A DNA stretch of 8,189 nt from Bog-532 sp036495425 (GCA_036495425.1 DASXMW010000095.1:1-8189), one strand, 5' to 3'; shown: positions 1 through 7,485, numbered from the stretch's first letter. The notes: generated by a model from the sequence alone, not told the origin. A program made the numbers and translations.

Positions 1-114
1 GATGCCGACTGCGATGGCCAGCACGGCCAGCACGGCCACACCGGCCGTGATCAGCGGCCGGCGTCGGCGGCGGCCGCGCCGTGCCCTGATCCGGGTCTCG
101 GTCTCGGTCGACAT
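1..114 (-). CDS. N-terminal fragment of a membrane-anchored or secreted protein (runs off window)
   Basis: Only the first 38 codons are present, and the gene continues beyond the left edge. The ATG at 114 shares one base with the TGA of the upstream GT2 gene (TGATG). A good Shine-Dalgarno AAGGAG (minus strand, 130-125) lies 10 nt before it, inside the last codons of that GT2 gene. The fragment has a short acidic/polar head (MSTETETR), an arginine-rich cytoplasmic stretch at residues 8-19, and a hydrophobic run rich in Val, Ala and Leu from about residue 21 to the cut. This is the pattern of a type II signal anchor or a long signal peptide, so the rest of the protein should lie outside the membrane. 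As the last visible operon member it probably acts on, or helps to export, the same polysaccharide, but no domain is visible and I assign no function. The start is secure; the identity is unknown. Confidence 0.75.
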   Translation of the reverse strand, partial: MSTETETRIRARRGRRRRRPLITAGVAVLAVLAIAVGI

Positions 115-1667
115 CAGGTCGTCACTCCTTTGCTGGGGGTGATGAGCGGTGCGGCGAAATACAGTTGCAGGCCGGCCAGGACCTCGGTGGCCCAGTAGGG
201 CCGCCAGCCGAACTGATGGACCCGCAAGGCCAGGCCTGACCAGAGCAACAACTGGACGAGCGCGATCCAGGTGCACAGGATGCGGTTGACCATCCGCGGC
301 ACCTGGCCGCGTTCCGGCGACGCGCCGGTCGGTACCCACTCGGCCACCCGGTCGCGCAGCGCATACCACACCGAATACAGGTGGCAGCACGAGTTCATCA
401 GGCACACCCGGTAGATGGTCGGCCGCCAGCCCCGGCTCAGCAGCGGGAACGCGAACAGCGTGGCGGCCAGCGCGGGCAGCAGCGGCAGGTAGTTGTGCGG
501 GTGCACCAGCCCCGGGTAGCACCAGATCATGGTCAGGGTGGGGAACGGCCCGGTCAGCAGCAGGGCCGCCGAGGACATGTAGTACAGGAACGCGGCCCAG
601 AACGCGACCCGCTGCTTCCAGTCGAACGGCGCCTTGATGAAGTACTCGTCGATCATCAGCAGCATCGACGAGCGGCACCAGCGGGCCTGCTGGTTGGCCA
701 GCGACGGGAAGTCGGTGGGAGCCACCCCGCGGGCCAGGCACAGCGGCAGGTACCGGGTCTGCTGCCCGGCGGCCCACAGCTTGACGCCCGAGTGCACGTC
801 CTCGCCGATGGGCACCTGCGCGAACCCGCCCGCCGCCGCCACCGACGCCCGGCGGTAGACCAGGTTGGTGCCCGCGCAGATCGCGGCCCGGTACCGGTCC
901 CGGGCGGGCTGGATGTAGCGGAAGAAGATCTCCTGCAGCGTGCCCGCGTAGCGCTGGATGTAGGACCGGGCGGCCCGGCCGACCTCGTAGAACTGCGCGG
1001 TCTGCACGATCCCGACCGTGGCTTCGGCGAAGTAGGGCATGGTCTCGTACAGGAACTCGGGCCGGACCGCGAAGTCGGCGTCGATGACCGCGATGAACTC
1101 GCCGTCGCTGATGGCCAGGGCGTGGGTCAGGTTGCCGGCCTTCTTCATCCGCCCGGGGTCCGGCCGCACCACGTACCGCAGCCCGTACCGGTCAGCCAGG
1201 TCGCGGACTTCGGGCCGGGCCGAGTCGTCGAGCACGTAGACGGTCAGGCGCCCGCCCCAGCGCAGCTCGCTGGCGTGCCGCAGCGTGTTGTCCAGCAGGG
1301 CCAGCGGCTCCCCGGCGCTGGGCAGGAACACGTCGACGGTCTCGCCCTGCTCGGTCCAGGCCGCCACCGTGGCCTGGTGCTGGGCCAGGGTCAGCCGGGG
1401 CCGCCCGGCTCGCAGCCAGAAGTTGACCGCCACCGGCGGCACCATGACCATCAGCAGCAGCCACATCAGCGGCGACACCAGCCAGGCCCGCGCGGCCACG
1501 TGCACGTAGCCGTACAGGACTCCGGCCGACGCCACCAGCAACCAGGCGAACACCAGCCGGCGCGGCCGCCCGAAGTAGCCGTACTTCTCGGCCTCGTCCG
1601 GCGGCGCGGGCAGGTACAGCCCCGGCGCGGCCGCGGCGACCGGCGAGTCAGTGACCGACACGGACAC
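114..1667 (-). CDS. Cellulose-synthase-like family 2 glycosyltransferase, copy B
   Basis: This 517-residue integral membrane GT2 most likely polymerises a beta-linked polysaccharide from a nucleotide sugar at the cytoplasmic face and extrudes it. Two membrane segments lie at about 36-54 and 65-83. The catalytic domain follows: VLDD (D147, D148), KKAGN (175-179), DAD (196-198), GED (288-290) and QQARW (326-330), which match the D, DxD, TED and QxxRW signature of processive synthases. About five more membrane segments lie between 354 and 510. There is no C-terminal PilZ domain, so direct c-di-GMP control as in BcsA is not expected. Departures from cellulose synthases are a PSAGEP motif where PTYNE is usual, GED for TED, and RWCRSS after QxxRW. 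GTG at 1667 is chosen because it precedes the conserved PPDEAEKYGY segment and no other start lies before the first helix; it overlaps the upstream gene by 20 nt. It is paralogous to the GT2 at 4127-5689. The sugar is unknown (glucan, mannan or mixed are possible). Confidence 0.9.
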   Translation of the reverse strand: MSVSVTDSPVAAAAPGLYLPAPPDEAEKYGYFGRPRRLVFAWLLVASAGVLYGYVHVAARAWLVSPLMWLLLMVMVPPVAVNFWLRAGRPRLTLAQHQATVAAWTEQGETVDVFLPSAGEPLALLDNTLRHASELRWGGRLTVYVLDDSARPEVRDLADRYGLRYVVRPDPGRMKKAGNLTHALAISDGEFIAVIDADFAVRPEFLYETMPYFAEATVGIVQTAQFYEVGRAARSYIQRYAGTLQEIFFRYIQPARDRYRAAICAGTNLVYRRASVAAAGGFAQVPIGEDVHSGVKLWAAGQQTRYLPLCLARGVAPTDFPSLANQQARWCRSSMLLMIDEYFIKAPFDWKQRVAFWAAFLYYMSSAALLLTGPFPTLTMIWCYPGLVHPHNYLPLLPALAATLFAFPLLSRGWRPTIYRVCLMNSCCHLYSVWYALRDRVAEWVPTGASPERGQVPRMVNRILCTWIALVQLLLWSGLALRVHQFGWRPYWATEVLAGLQLYFAAPLITPSKGVTT

Positions 1668-3171
1668 CCCCGGTCTGGGACGCCCACACGGTGAACCGGC
1701 CCGCGCGGGCCAGCACCCGATAGCCGCCGGAGCGCCGCAGGTCGGCGGTGATCTCCTGGTCGGCCGTTGCGGTGTCCCCGTAGTCCAGGATGATCAGCGC
1801 GAAGTGCCGCCGGGCGATCGCCGCCGCGAACGACGCCGCGCCCTCCGGAAGGTCCCCGTACCGGTAGTAGTAGGTGCCGGACCAGTTCTGCCAGCGCACC
1901 TGATCGCGCAGGTAGTAGGCCTCCACGTCGTCGTCTTCGGCCAGGTAGCTGCCCGGGTGGGCCTGCACGGTCGGCCGCAGCACCCGGATCAGCGCGGTCG
2001 CGTCGGGCCAGTCCCGGTGCAGGAAGTGGGCTTGTCCCATCGAGCCGAACAGGGTGGCCGCCGCGATGGGCAGCGCCATCACCACCGCCCAGCCGTAGCC
2101 GCGGTCGAGGCGGCTCAGCCGGGCCAGCGCGTAACCGGCGGCCATGGCCGCGAACCACGCCCCGAACACCACGTGTTTCTGCAGGCTGACCGCGGTGTGC
2201 AGCCGCGCCTGCCCGGCCGGGGCCAGCAGCGCCGCGGCCAGCAGCACCGCGGGCAGGAACCGGGCCCGCTCCCGGCTGCGGGCCGACAGCCACACCCCCA
2301 GCGCGGCCAGCACCAGGATCAGGCTGGTCCATACGTACCCGTCCTTGAGCACGATGGTCACCGGGGTGGCGGCGGCGGGCCGGTCCAGCGTGGTCGTGGT
2401 CACGCCCTGCCAGTAGTCATGGCCGCCCGCCGCGATCACCGCCGCGATCGGCGCGGCCCAGGCGGCCAGCGCGATCGCCGCCCCGCTCAGCCAGGCCCAC
2501 CCGGGCCGCGCCCGCCACACCGCCAGCGCCACCAGCGCGATCACCACCGGGGTGAACAGCGCGGCCGCGTACTTGGTCACGTCGGCCGCGGCCAGCGCCA
2601 GCCCGGCTCCCACCAGCAGCCCGGTCCGGGCCAGCGGGTGGCTGGCCCCGGCCGCCCGCACCCCCAGCCACGCGGCCACGGCCAGCAGCAGCAGCGCGGG
2701 ACTGTCGAAGGTGGCCAGGCTGCCCAGAAACTGGGTTCCGGCCAGGGTGGCGAACAGCGCGGTGGCCAGCAGCGCGGCCCGCCGCCCGTACAGCCGGGCC
2801 GTGGCCGCCCACAGCAGGCTGGTGACCCCGAGCATGCAGGCCAGCGACAGCAGCCGGGCCGCGGTCAGCCCGCCCGCGCTGTCGGCCAGCGCCCCCAGCG
2901 GCGGGTAGGCCACCGGCGCCCCGGAGAAGTAGGCCGGGAAGTCCGGGATCGGAGCGTGCCGGGTCCAGTGCGCCCACTCCAGGTGCCCGGCCCGCAGGTA
3001 CAGCGCCTCGTCCTGGAACGCGGTGTTGGTCCAGGTCAGCCGCAACGACAGTGCGGCTTGGACGATCAGAACCCCGGCCAGGGCGGTGGCGGTGCGCGGC
3101 AGGCGGCCAATGACGCGGCCCGGGGCCGGTCCGGCCGTGGGCCGCGTCGCCTGGGTGGCAGCGAACGACAT
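1648..3171 (-). CDS. GT39-like (GT-C fold) membrane glycosyltransferase, copy B
   Basis: This 507-residue polytopic protein belongs to the GT-C superfamily (GT39/PMT/ArnT-like). Such enzymes usually transfer a sugar from a polyprenyl-phosphate donor on the outer face of the membrane. The first helix at about 27-44 is followed by an external loop with TAFQDEALY; D54-E55 is the expected acidic catalytic or metal-binding pair. About ten hydrophobic segments extend to about residue 380, with a conserved SLQKH (329-333) in a late loop. A soluble, probably extracytoplasmic C-terminal domain follows (about 395-507). The ATG at 3171 lies 2 nt after the TAG of the GH26 gene and has no strong Shine-Dalgarno, so coupled re-initiation is likely. 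The frame is open further upstream, but that part is a shadow of the GH26 gene. It is clearly paralogous to the protein at 5686-7473 (shared QDEALY, FSGAP.-YPP, ARLLSL and GAWFAA segments) but lacks that copy's proline-rich head. Donor and acceptor are unknown. Confidence 0.85.
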   Translation of the reverse strand: MSFAATQATRPTAGPAPGRVIGRLPRTATALAGVLIVQAALSLRLTWTNTAFQDEALYLRAGHLEWAHWTRHAPIPDFPAYFSGAPVAYPPLGALADSAGGLTAARLLSLACMLGVTSLLWAATARLYGRRAALLATALFATLAGTQFLGSLATFDSPALLLLAVAAWLGVRAAGASHPLARTGLLVGAGLALAAADVTKYAAALFTPVVIALVALAVWRARPGWAWLSGAAIALAAWAAPIAAVIAAGGHDYWQGVTTTTLDRPAAATPVTIVLKDGYVWTSLILVLAALGVWLSARSRERARFLPAVLLAAALLAPAGQARLHTAVSLQKHVVFGAWFAAMAAGYALARLSRLDRGYGWAVVMALPIAAATLFGSMGQAHFLHRDWPDATALIRVLRPTVQAHPGSYLAEDDDVEAYYLRDQVRWQNWSGTYYYRYGDLPEGAASFAAAIARRHFALIILDYGDTATADQEITADLRRSGGYRVLARAGRFTVWASQTGGVRVGH

Positions 3172-3173
3172 GG

Positions 3174-4130
3174 CTAACCCGTCGGGGTGACCGGCATGAG
3201 CTCGTTCTTCACGCCCAGCCGGAACGCGCGCTCGGCGTTGGGGTTGTCTTCCAGCCGCCAGTTCTGCCGGTACACGCTGCCGCTCTGCGTCTTGTCGAAC
3301 CACACCAGCCCGAGCGTGTGGTAGGCGGCCATGCCGTTGAACAGGTCGAGGATCTTGATGAAGGACCCGGCCGCCGGGCTGACCGCGCACTCAGACAGCA
3401 GCACGGGGTCCTGAGTGAACTTCCGTACCTGGTCGATGGTCTGGCCGAACACCGACGCGAACGTGTCGGCCGGGCGGTAGTAGTACCCGTCCACCCCGAT
3501 CCAGGTCACGTAGCTGGCCCCGGGCCACCAGTCCTTGACCGGACCGGTGCTGCGGTTGTTCGCCTCCAGCGTCCACAGCCAGGTCACGTTGTCGGCGCCC
3601 TGCTTGCGGAACAGCGTGACCAGATGACGCCAGGCCGCGATGAACGTGGCCGGAGCCACGTGCTTGTAGCCCCAGGAATACCAGGGGGCGTTCATCTCGT
3701 GCCCGAAGCCGATGACGACCGCGTCGCTGAAGTTACGCACGCTGTCGGCGTACGAGCGCAGGTATTCGTCGTAGCTGCCGTTGGCGATAGCCGAGACCGA
3801 CGCGTCCGTCGGATCGATCTGGATGTAGGGGATGACGCCGTGGCGGCGCAGGGTGTCGGCGAACGTCATGTCGAATGGCTGCGCCCAGCCGCTGTAGTAG
3901 CCGATCAGGTTGGGCGGACGGTCCGCGGCGTGCTGGAAGCCCTTGACCGGCGCGTAGTCGGGTGGCGCCCCGGGCTCGAAGGCCCCCAGGTAGGCGGCCA
4001 GCTGGGGGGCCAGCTTGGCGTGCGCGGGCGGCGGCGTGACGTGCGCGGTCCCGGCCACGCGGCTGACCGTTCCGCTCACCGAGGCCAGAGCCATGGCCAT
4101 GGCCACGACCACCACTAGGCGGGACTTCAT
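3174..4130 (-). CDS. Secreted GH26-family glycoside hydrolase (beta-mannanase-like)
   Basis: This 318-residue protein begins with a Sec-type signal: MKSR, a hydrophobic core at about 5-19, and likely cleavage somewhere around residues 27-38. A single (beta/alpha)8 catalytic domain fills the rest. GHEMNAPW (143-150) carries the family's His-Glu pair with acid/base E145, and LLSECAV (244-250) carries nucleophile E247. IGVDGYYY (211-218) and LVWFDK (275-280) fit the expected late strands of the barrel. GH26 enzymes are retaining endo-hydrolases, mostly beta-1,4-mannanases, with some lichenase and beta-1,3-xylanase members. No carbohydrate-binding module is attached and length is close to a bare catalytic domain. 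The ATG at 4130 overlaps the upstream GT2 stop in an ATGA tetranucleotide, with a weak GGAAG upstream. The open frame continues beyond this ATG only as a shadow of the GT2 gene. Its place between two synthase modules suggests trimming or release of the nascent polymer rather than nutrition. The family call is strong; the substrate is inferred. Confidence 0.9.
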   Translation of the reverse strand: MKSRLVVVVAMAMALASVSGTVSRVAGTAHVTPPPAHAKLAPQLAAYLGAFEPGAPPDYAPVKGFQHAADRPPNLIGYYSGWAQPFDMTFADTLRRHGVIPYIQIDPTDASVSAIANGSYDEYLRSYADSVRNFSDAVVIGFGHEMNAPWYSWGYKHVAPATFIAAWRHLVTLFRKQGADNVTWLWTLEANNRSTGPVKDWWPGASYVTWIGVDGYYYRPADTFASVFGQTIDQVRKFTQDPVLLSECAVSPAAGSFIKILDLFNGMAAYHTLGLVWFDKTQSGSVYRQNWRLEDNPNAERAFRLGVKNELMPVTPTG

Positions 4131-5689
4131 GCGGGCCTGCTTCCGGGGAGGATGACGCGGCTCACCACGGCGAAGTTCAGCAAGCCGAAGAACAACAGGA
4201 CGGCGAACTGCCAGGGGCCGGTCCCGCCGGCGTGGCTGGCCATCCGCCATACCGCCAGCCCCAGCCAGACCACGGCCGCGCTCCCGCTCCACCAGGTCAC
4301 CCCGAGCCGGAACCGCCGCAGCGAACTGCCCGGCGTCCGGGTCGGGTGCCAGCTCATGGACCGGCCCCAGGCCCCGTCCCAGATCGCGAACACGTGGGCC
4401 CAGCCGCGGGCGACGCCCAGCGGCCAGATGCCCGGCCCGAACCGGGCCCGGTGCCACAGCGGGTACAGCACGAACCCGGTGAACATGGCCGGGAGCAGGA
4501 CCAGGAAGTTGCGCAGCCGGATCTGGCCGGGCAGGAAGGCCAGCATGACGATGGGGATCAGCGGCCCGAAGAAGACCAGCAGCGCGGTGTAGGCGTAGTA
4601 GAGGAACCCCGAGATGTAGGTGAGCCGGGCAGGCCCGCTCATCGGGATCTTCCACAGCCGCCAGGAGAAGACGATGCCCACGTTGCCCGAGCACCACCGG
4701 TACTGCTGGCGCACGAAGCTGTCCAGGTTGTCCGGGCAGATCCCGGTGGACAGCACGATCGGCACGTACGTCACCGACCAGCCGTCCCGCCGCACGTCCA
4801 GCCCGGTGTGCACGTCCTCGGCGTAGGGGATCAGCGTCGGGCCGCCGAACGGCTCCAGCGCCCGCCGCCGGTACACGGCCGAGGTCCCGCAGCACACCGC
4901 GGCGTCCAGCCGGTTCCGGGCCACCTGCACGGCCCGGTAGAAGATCTCCTGGATCGGCCCGGCGGCCCGCTCGATCCACGTCTGCCCGGGGTGGCTGCGG
5001 AAGAACTGCGGGGTCTGCACGATCGCGATCCGCGGGTCGTCCAGGTACGGCAGGGTCTCGGCCAGGAAGTCCGGCCGCGGCGCGAAGTCCGCGTCGAAGA
5101 TCACGAATAGCTCGGCGCTGGTCCGGCCGAACGCGTAGCGCAGGTTGCCCGCCTTCTTGCCCGCGGGCCAGTCGGCCCGGTGGATGTACCGGTAGCCGAA
5201 CTCGGCCGCCATGGCCCGGGCCTGCTCGTCCGGCCCATCGTCCAGCACGTGCACCTGAATCGGGCCCTGATAGCCGCTGGTCAGCGCGGCCACCGCGGTC
5301 CAGGTGTTGCGCAGCAGCTCGATCGGCTCGCCGCAGATCGGCAGGTAGACATCGATCTCCGGGTAGGTCTCCGGCTGCCAGGCCGCGATCCGGGCCTGGT
5401 GCCCGGCCAGGTCGAACCCGCGCCCGGCGAAGTTCACCGGCAGGCTGATGGCCTGGTAGATCACGTAGACCGCGGTGAAGATCAGGAACGGCGACAGCAC
5501 CAGGTCGTGCAGCTCGAACCGCAGCTGGCTGATGATCACGCACACCGAGCCGATCAGGATGACCGTGGCCAGGTAGGGGAGGTTGCGCTGCAGGTAGCTG
5601 TACTTCTCGTCGTCGTCCGGCGGCCGGGGCGGCACCAGCCGCTGCGGCTCGGTCCGGGTGTCGGTGGTGGTCACGGCGGTCCCGATCAC
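4127..5689 (-). CDS. Cellulose-synthase-like family 2 glycosyltransferase, copy A
   Basis: This 520-residue membrane GT2 is paralogous to the one at 114-1667 and should likewise polymerise and translocate a beta-glycan. The order is a cytoplasmic head with PPDDDEKYSY (23-32), two helices (about 36-55 and 63-83), the catalytic domain, then about five helices between 354 and 513. Catalytic motifs are VLDD (D150, D151), KKAGN (178-182), FDAD (D199, D201), AED (290-292) and QQYRWCSGN (328-336). PICGEP (116-122 region) replaces the usual PTYNE. There is no PilZ domain; the chain stops soon after the last helix. GTG at 5689 is chosen because it forms a GTGA overlap with the upstream stop, matching the ATGA at the next junction. 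A second GTG at 5674, preceded by GGGA, would give a 515-residue protein with an 11-nt gap. The wide open frame upstream of 5689 is a shadow of the GT39-like gene. The QxxRW region is closer to cellulose synthases here than in copy B. The product sugar cannot be read from the sequence. Confidence 0.9.
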   Translation of the reverse strand: MIGTAVTTTDTRTEPQRLVPPRPPDDDEKYSYLQRNLPYLATVILIGSVCVIISQLRFELHDLVLSPFLIFTAVYVIYQAISLPVNFAGRGFDLAGHQARIAAWQPETYPEIDVYLPICGEPIELLRNTWTAVAALTSGYQGPIQVHVLDDGPDEQARAMAAEFGYRYIHRADWPAGKKAGNLRYAFGRTSAELFVIFDADFAPRPDFLAETLPYLDDPRIAIVQTPQFFRSHPGQTWIERAAGPIQEIFYRAVQVARNRLDAAVCCGTSAVYRRRALEPFGGPTLIPYAEDVHTGLDVRRDGWSVTYVPIVLSTGICPDNLDSFVRQQYRWCSGNVGIVFSWRLWKIPMSGPARLTYISGFLYYAYTALLVFFGPLIPIVMLAFLPGQIRLRNFLVLLPAMFTGFVLYPLWHRARFGPGIWPLGVARGWAHVFAIWDGAWGRSMSWHPTRTPGSSLRRFRLGVTWWSGSAAVVWLGLAVWRMASHAGGTGPWQFAVLLFFGLLNFAVVSRVILPGSRPA

Positions 5690-7473
5690 GAGGCGGGCTC
5701 GTATCGCCAGATGATGTAGGTGCCCGGCTTGCCGCCGGACTCCCCGTAGGGCACGACTTGGATCAGGCGGTACCGGTGGTTGGCGCGGATGTCCTTGGCC
5801 AGCGTCTGGTCCAGCGCCGCCGTGTCCACGAAGTTGAGCGCGATGTAGGAGAAGTACCCCTGCTTGATGTACATGGCGTAGGTGCCGGCGTTGCCCGGGC
5901 CGACCACGCCGGCCTTGGTGCTCGGGCCACCGGTCGGGCTGCCGCCCGGCCGCACGATGTTCCGCGTGCTGGACCACCGCTGCCACTGGCTGCCGGTCCG
6001 CAGGTAGTATTCGGCGATCGACGGGTCCTCTACCAGCAGCCGCCCGGAGCTGTTGTTGACCAGCGGGCGCAGGATGTCCACGATCGCGGTCGAGTTCGGC
6101 CACTGGGTCGCGAATGCCCACGACTGCTGGGCGCCCAGGGTGGCCGGGTAGCACAACGCCACCACACAGCCCACCGCGGTGATCGTGCGCATGCGACCGG
6201 CGGGCGCCGCGGTGATGAAGCGTTCCAGCGCGTAGCCCGCGGCGATGGCCGCGAACCAGGCCCCCTGGTCACCGTGCTTGTTCAGCGAGGCCAGGCTGTG
6301 CAGCCCGGCCTGTTCGGCCGGCACCAGCACGATCGCCACGGCCAGCAGCGTCAGCAGCCAGGCCCGCGCGCTCCGGGGCTGGCTGATCCAGCCGGCCACC
6401 GCGCCGCAGACGGCGATGACCGCGATGAACCCCGTCCACACCAGCGAGTTCCCGAGCACGGTCAGGACCGAGTCCTGAGCCGGGGCCCGGGACAGGGTGG
6501 TCACCTGAATGCCGTGCCAGTAGCGGCTGCCGCCCAGCAGGAGCGCCGCCGTGACCAGCACCCCCACGATGGCCAGCAGGGTCAGCGCCCGGGCGGCGGC
6601 CAGCCGCCCGCCCGGCCGGGGGCACGCCACCATCAGCGCGAGCAGGATCACCACCGGGTCGAACAACGCCGACGGGTAGAGGGTCAGGTTGGCCACGGCC
6701 AGCGCAATTCCGGCGCCCGCCATCCACAACGTCGCGTCGGCCCGGTTTCCGGCCCGCACCACCAGCCAGGTCGCCAGCGCGACCAGGAACAGGCCCATCG
6801 CGTCGTAGGTGGCGAACGACCCCAGGTGCAGGGTGGGCCCGATGACGGCGAACAGCGCGGCCGCGAAGAAGGCCGCCCACTTGCCGAACAGCCGCCCGGC
6901 CGTGGCGTAGAGCAGCGCGGTGGCCCCGAGCATGAACGCCAGCGACAGCAGCCGCGCCCCGTCCAGCCCGCCCACGCTGTCCACCAGCGCGGCCAGCGGC
7001 GGGTAGATCACCGGCGCCCCCGAGAAGAAGGCCGGGAACTGGGGCAGCGCCCCGCCGTGCAGCAGGCTGGCCAGTTCCAGGTGCCCGGCCCACAGGTACA
7101 GGGCCTCGTCCTGGAACGCGGTGTCGGCCCGGATCAGCCGGGCCGACAGCGCGGCCTGGAGGATCAGGATCGGGACCAGAAGCCAGCCCGACGTCCAGCT
7201 GAACACGGCCCCGCCGGCCGGATCAGGTTGGTTCTGAACGGCCGCAGCGTCGGCGGCTGTGGTGTGGGCGGGCGTCAGTTGCTCGGGAACCGGCGTCCAC
7301 TGCACAGGTTCCGTAGGAGACGATGTCGCATCCACAGGTCCCGGCTGAGCCGGCCTGGGCACCGAGGGTGGCGCCGGGAATGGGGCGGCCGATGGCGCAG
7401 CATCCGGCGGCGGCTCCTGGCCGGCCGGTTGCATCGGCTCGAACGGCCCGCGGGCGGCTGGGCCATGCTCCAT
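5686..7473 (-). CDS. GT39-like (GT-C fold) membrane glycosyltransferase, copy A, with proline-rich N-terminal extension
   Basis: This is the first gene of the operon, encoding 595 residues. Residues 1-92 are a low-complexity Pro/Ala-rich cytoplasmic tail with no fold visible. The GT-C core starts with a helix at about 96-113, followed by TAFQDEALY with the acidic pair D122-E123 in the first external loop. About ten hydrophobic segments extend to about 445, with conserved SLNKH (396-400). The C-terminal soluble domain (about 465-595) holds a Gly/Pro/Ser-rich insertion at about 509-530 that copy B lacks. Family members use polyprenyl-phosphate sugars to glycosylate lipids, proteins or glycans outside the membrane; the acceptor here may be the polymer made by the neighbouring GT2, which is inference. 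The ATG at 7473 is preceded by AGGTAGGA, with the last GGA 4 nt away, a good ribosome-binding site. The downstream GT2 overlaps its stop by 4 nt. GT-C membership is well supported; the GT39 assignment against related GT-C families is less certain. Confidence 0.87.
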   Translation of the reverse strand: MEHGPAARGPFEPMQPAGQEPPPDAAPSAAPFPAPPSVPRPAQPGPVDATSSPTEPVQWTPVPEQLTPAHTTAADAAAVQNQPDPAGGAVFSWTSGWLLVPILILQAALSARLIRADTAFQDEALYLWAGHLELASLLHGGALPQFPAFFSGAPVIYPPLAALVDSVGGLDGARLLSLAFMLGATALLYATAGRLFGKWAAFFAAALFAVIGPTLHLGSFATYDAMGLFLVALATWLVVRAGNRADATLWMAGAGIALAVANLTLYPSALFDPVVILLALMVACPRPGGRLAAARALTLLAIVGVLVTAALLLGGSRYWHGIQVTTLSRAPAQDSVLTVLGNSLVWTGFIAVIAVCGAVAGWISQPRSARAWLLTLLAVAIVLVPAEQAGLHSLASLNKHGDQGAWFAAIAAGYALERFITAAPAGRMRTITAVGCVVALCYPATLGAQQSWAFATQWPNSTAIVDILRPLVNNSSGRLLVEDPSIAEYYLRTGSQWQRWSSTRNIVRPGGSPTGGPSTKAGVVGPGNAGTYAMYIKQGYFSYIALNFVDTAALDQTLAKDIRANHRYRLIQVVPYGESGGKPGTYIIWRYEPAS

Positions 7474-7477
7474 AAAG

Positions 7478-7485
7478 TCCTACCT
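7478..7485 (-). promoter_or_regulatory. Ribosome-binding site of the operon's first gene
   Basis: On the minus strand AGGTAGGA lies 4 nt before the ATG at 7473. It is the clearest Shine-Dalgarno in the operon apart from the AAGGAG before the last gene, and it fixes the start of the proline-rich GT39-like protein. Confidence 0.6.

Noticed and set aside
381..3177. Long plus-strand open frames opposite the glycosyltransferase and hydrolase genes (about 437 and 508 codons)
   Set aside because: Their products are low-complexity chains rich in Gly, Arg, Pro, Gln and His without domains. They are the expected antisense shadows of GC-rich genes with strong codon bias.
3174..5543. GH26 read as a 789-residue protein starting far upstream
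   Set aside because: The extra 471 residues are out-of-frame translation of the GT2 gene. A signal peptide begins exactly at the ATG at 4130, which overlaps the GT2 stop in ATGA.
114..5689. Naming the GT2 genes bcsA or cslA
   Set aside because: Motif variants, lack of PilZ and the GT-C/GH26 neighbours make a cellulose-specific symbol unjustified.
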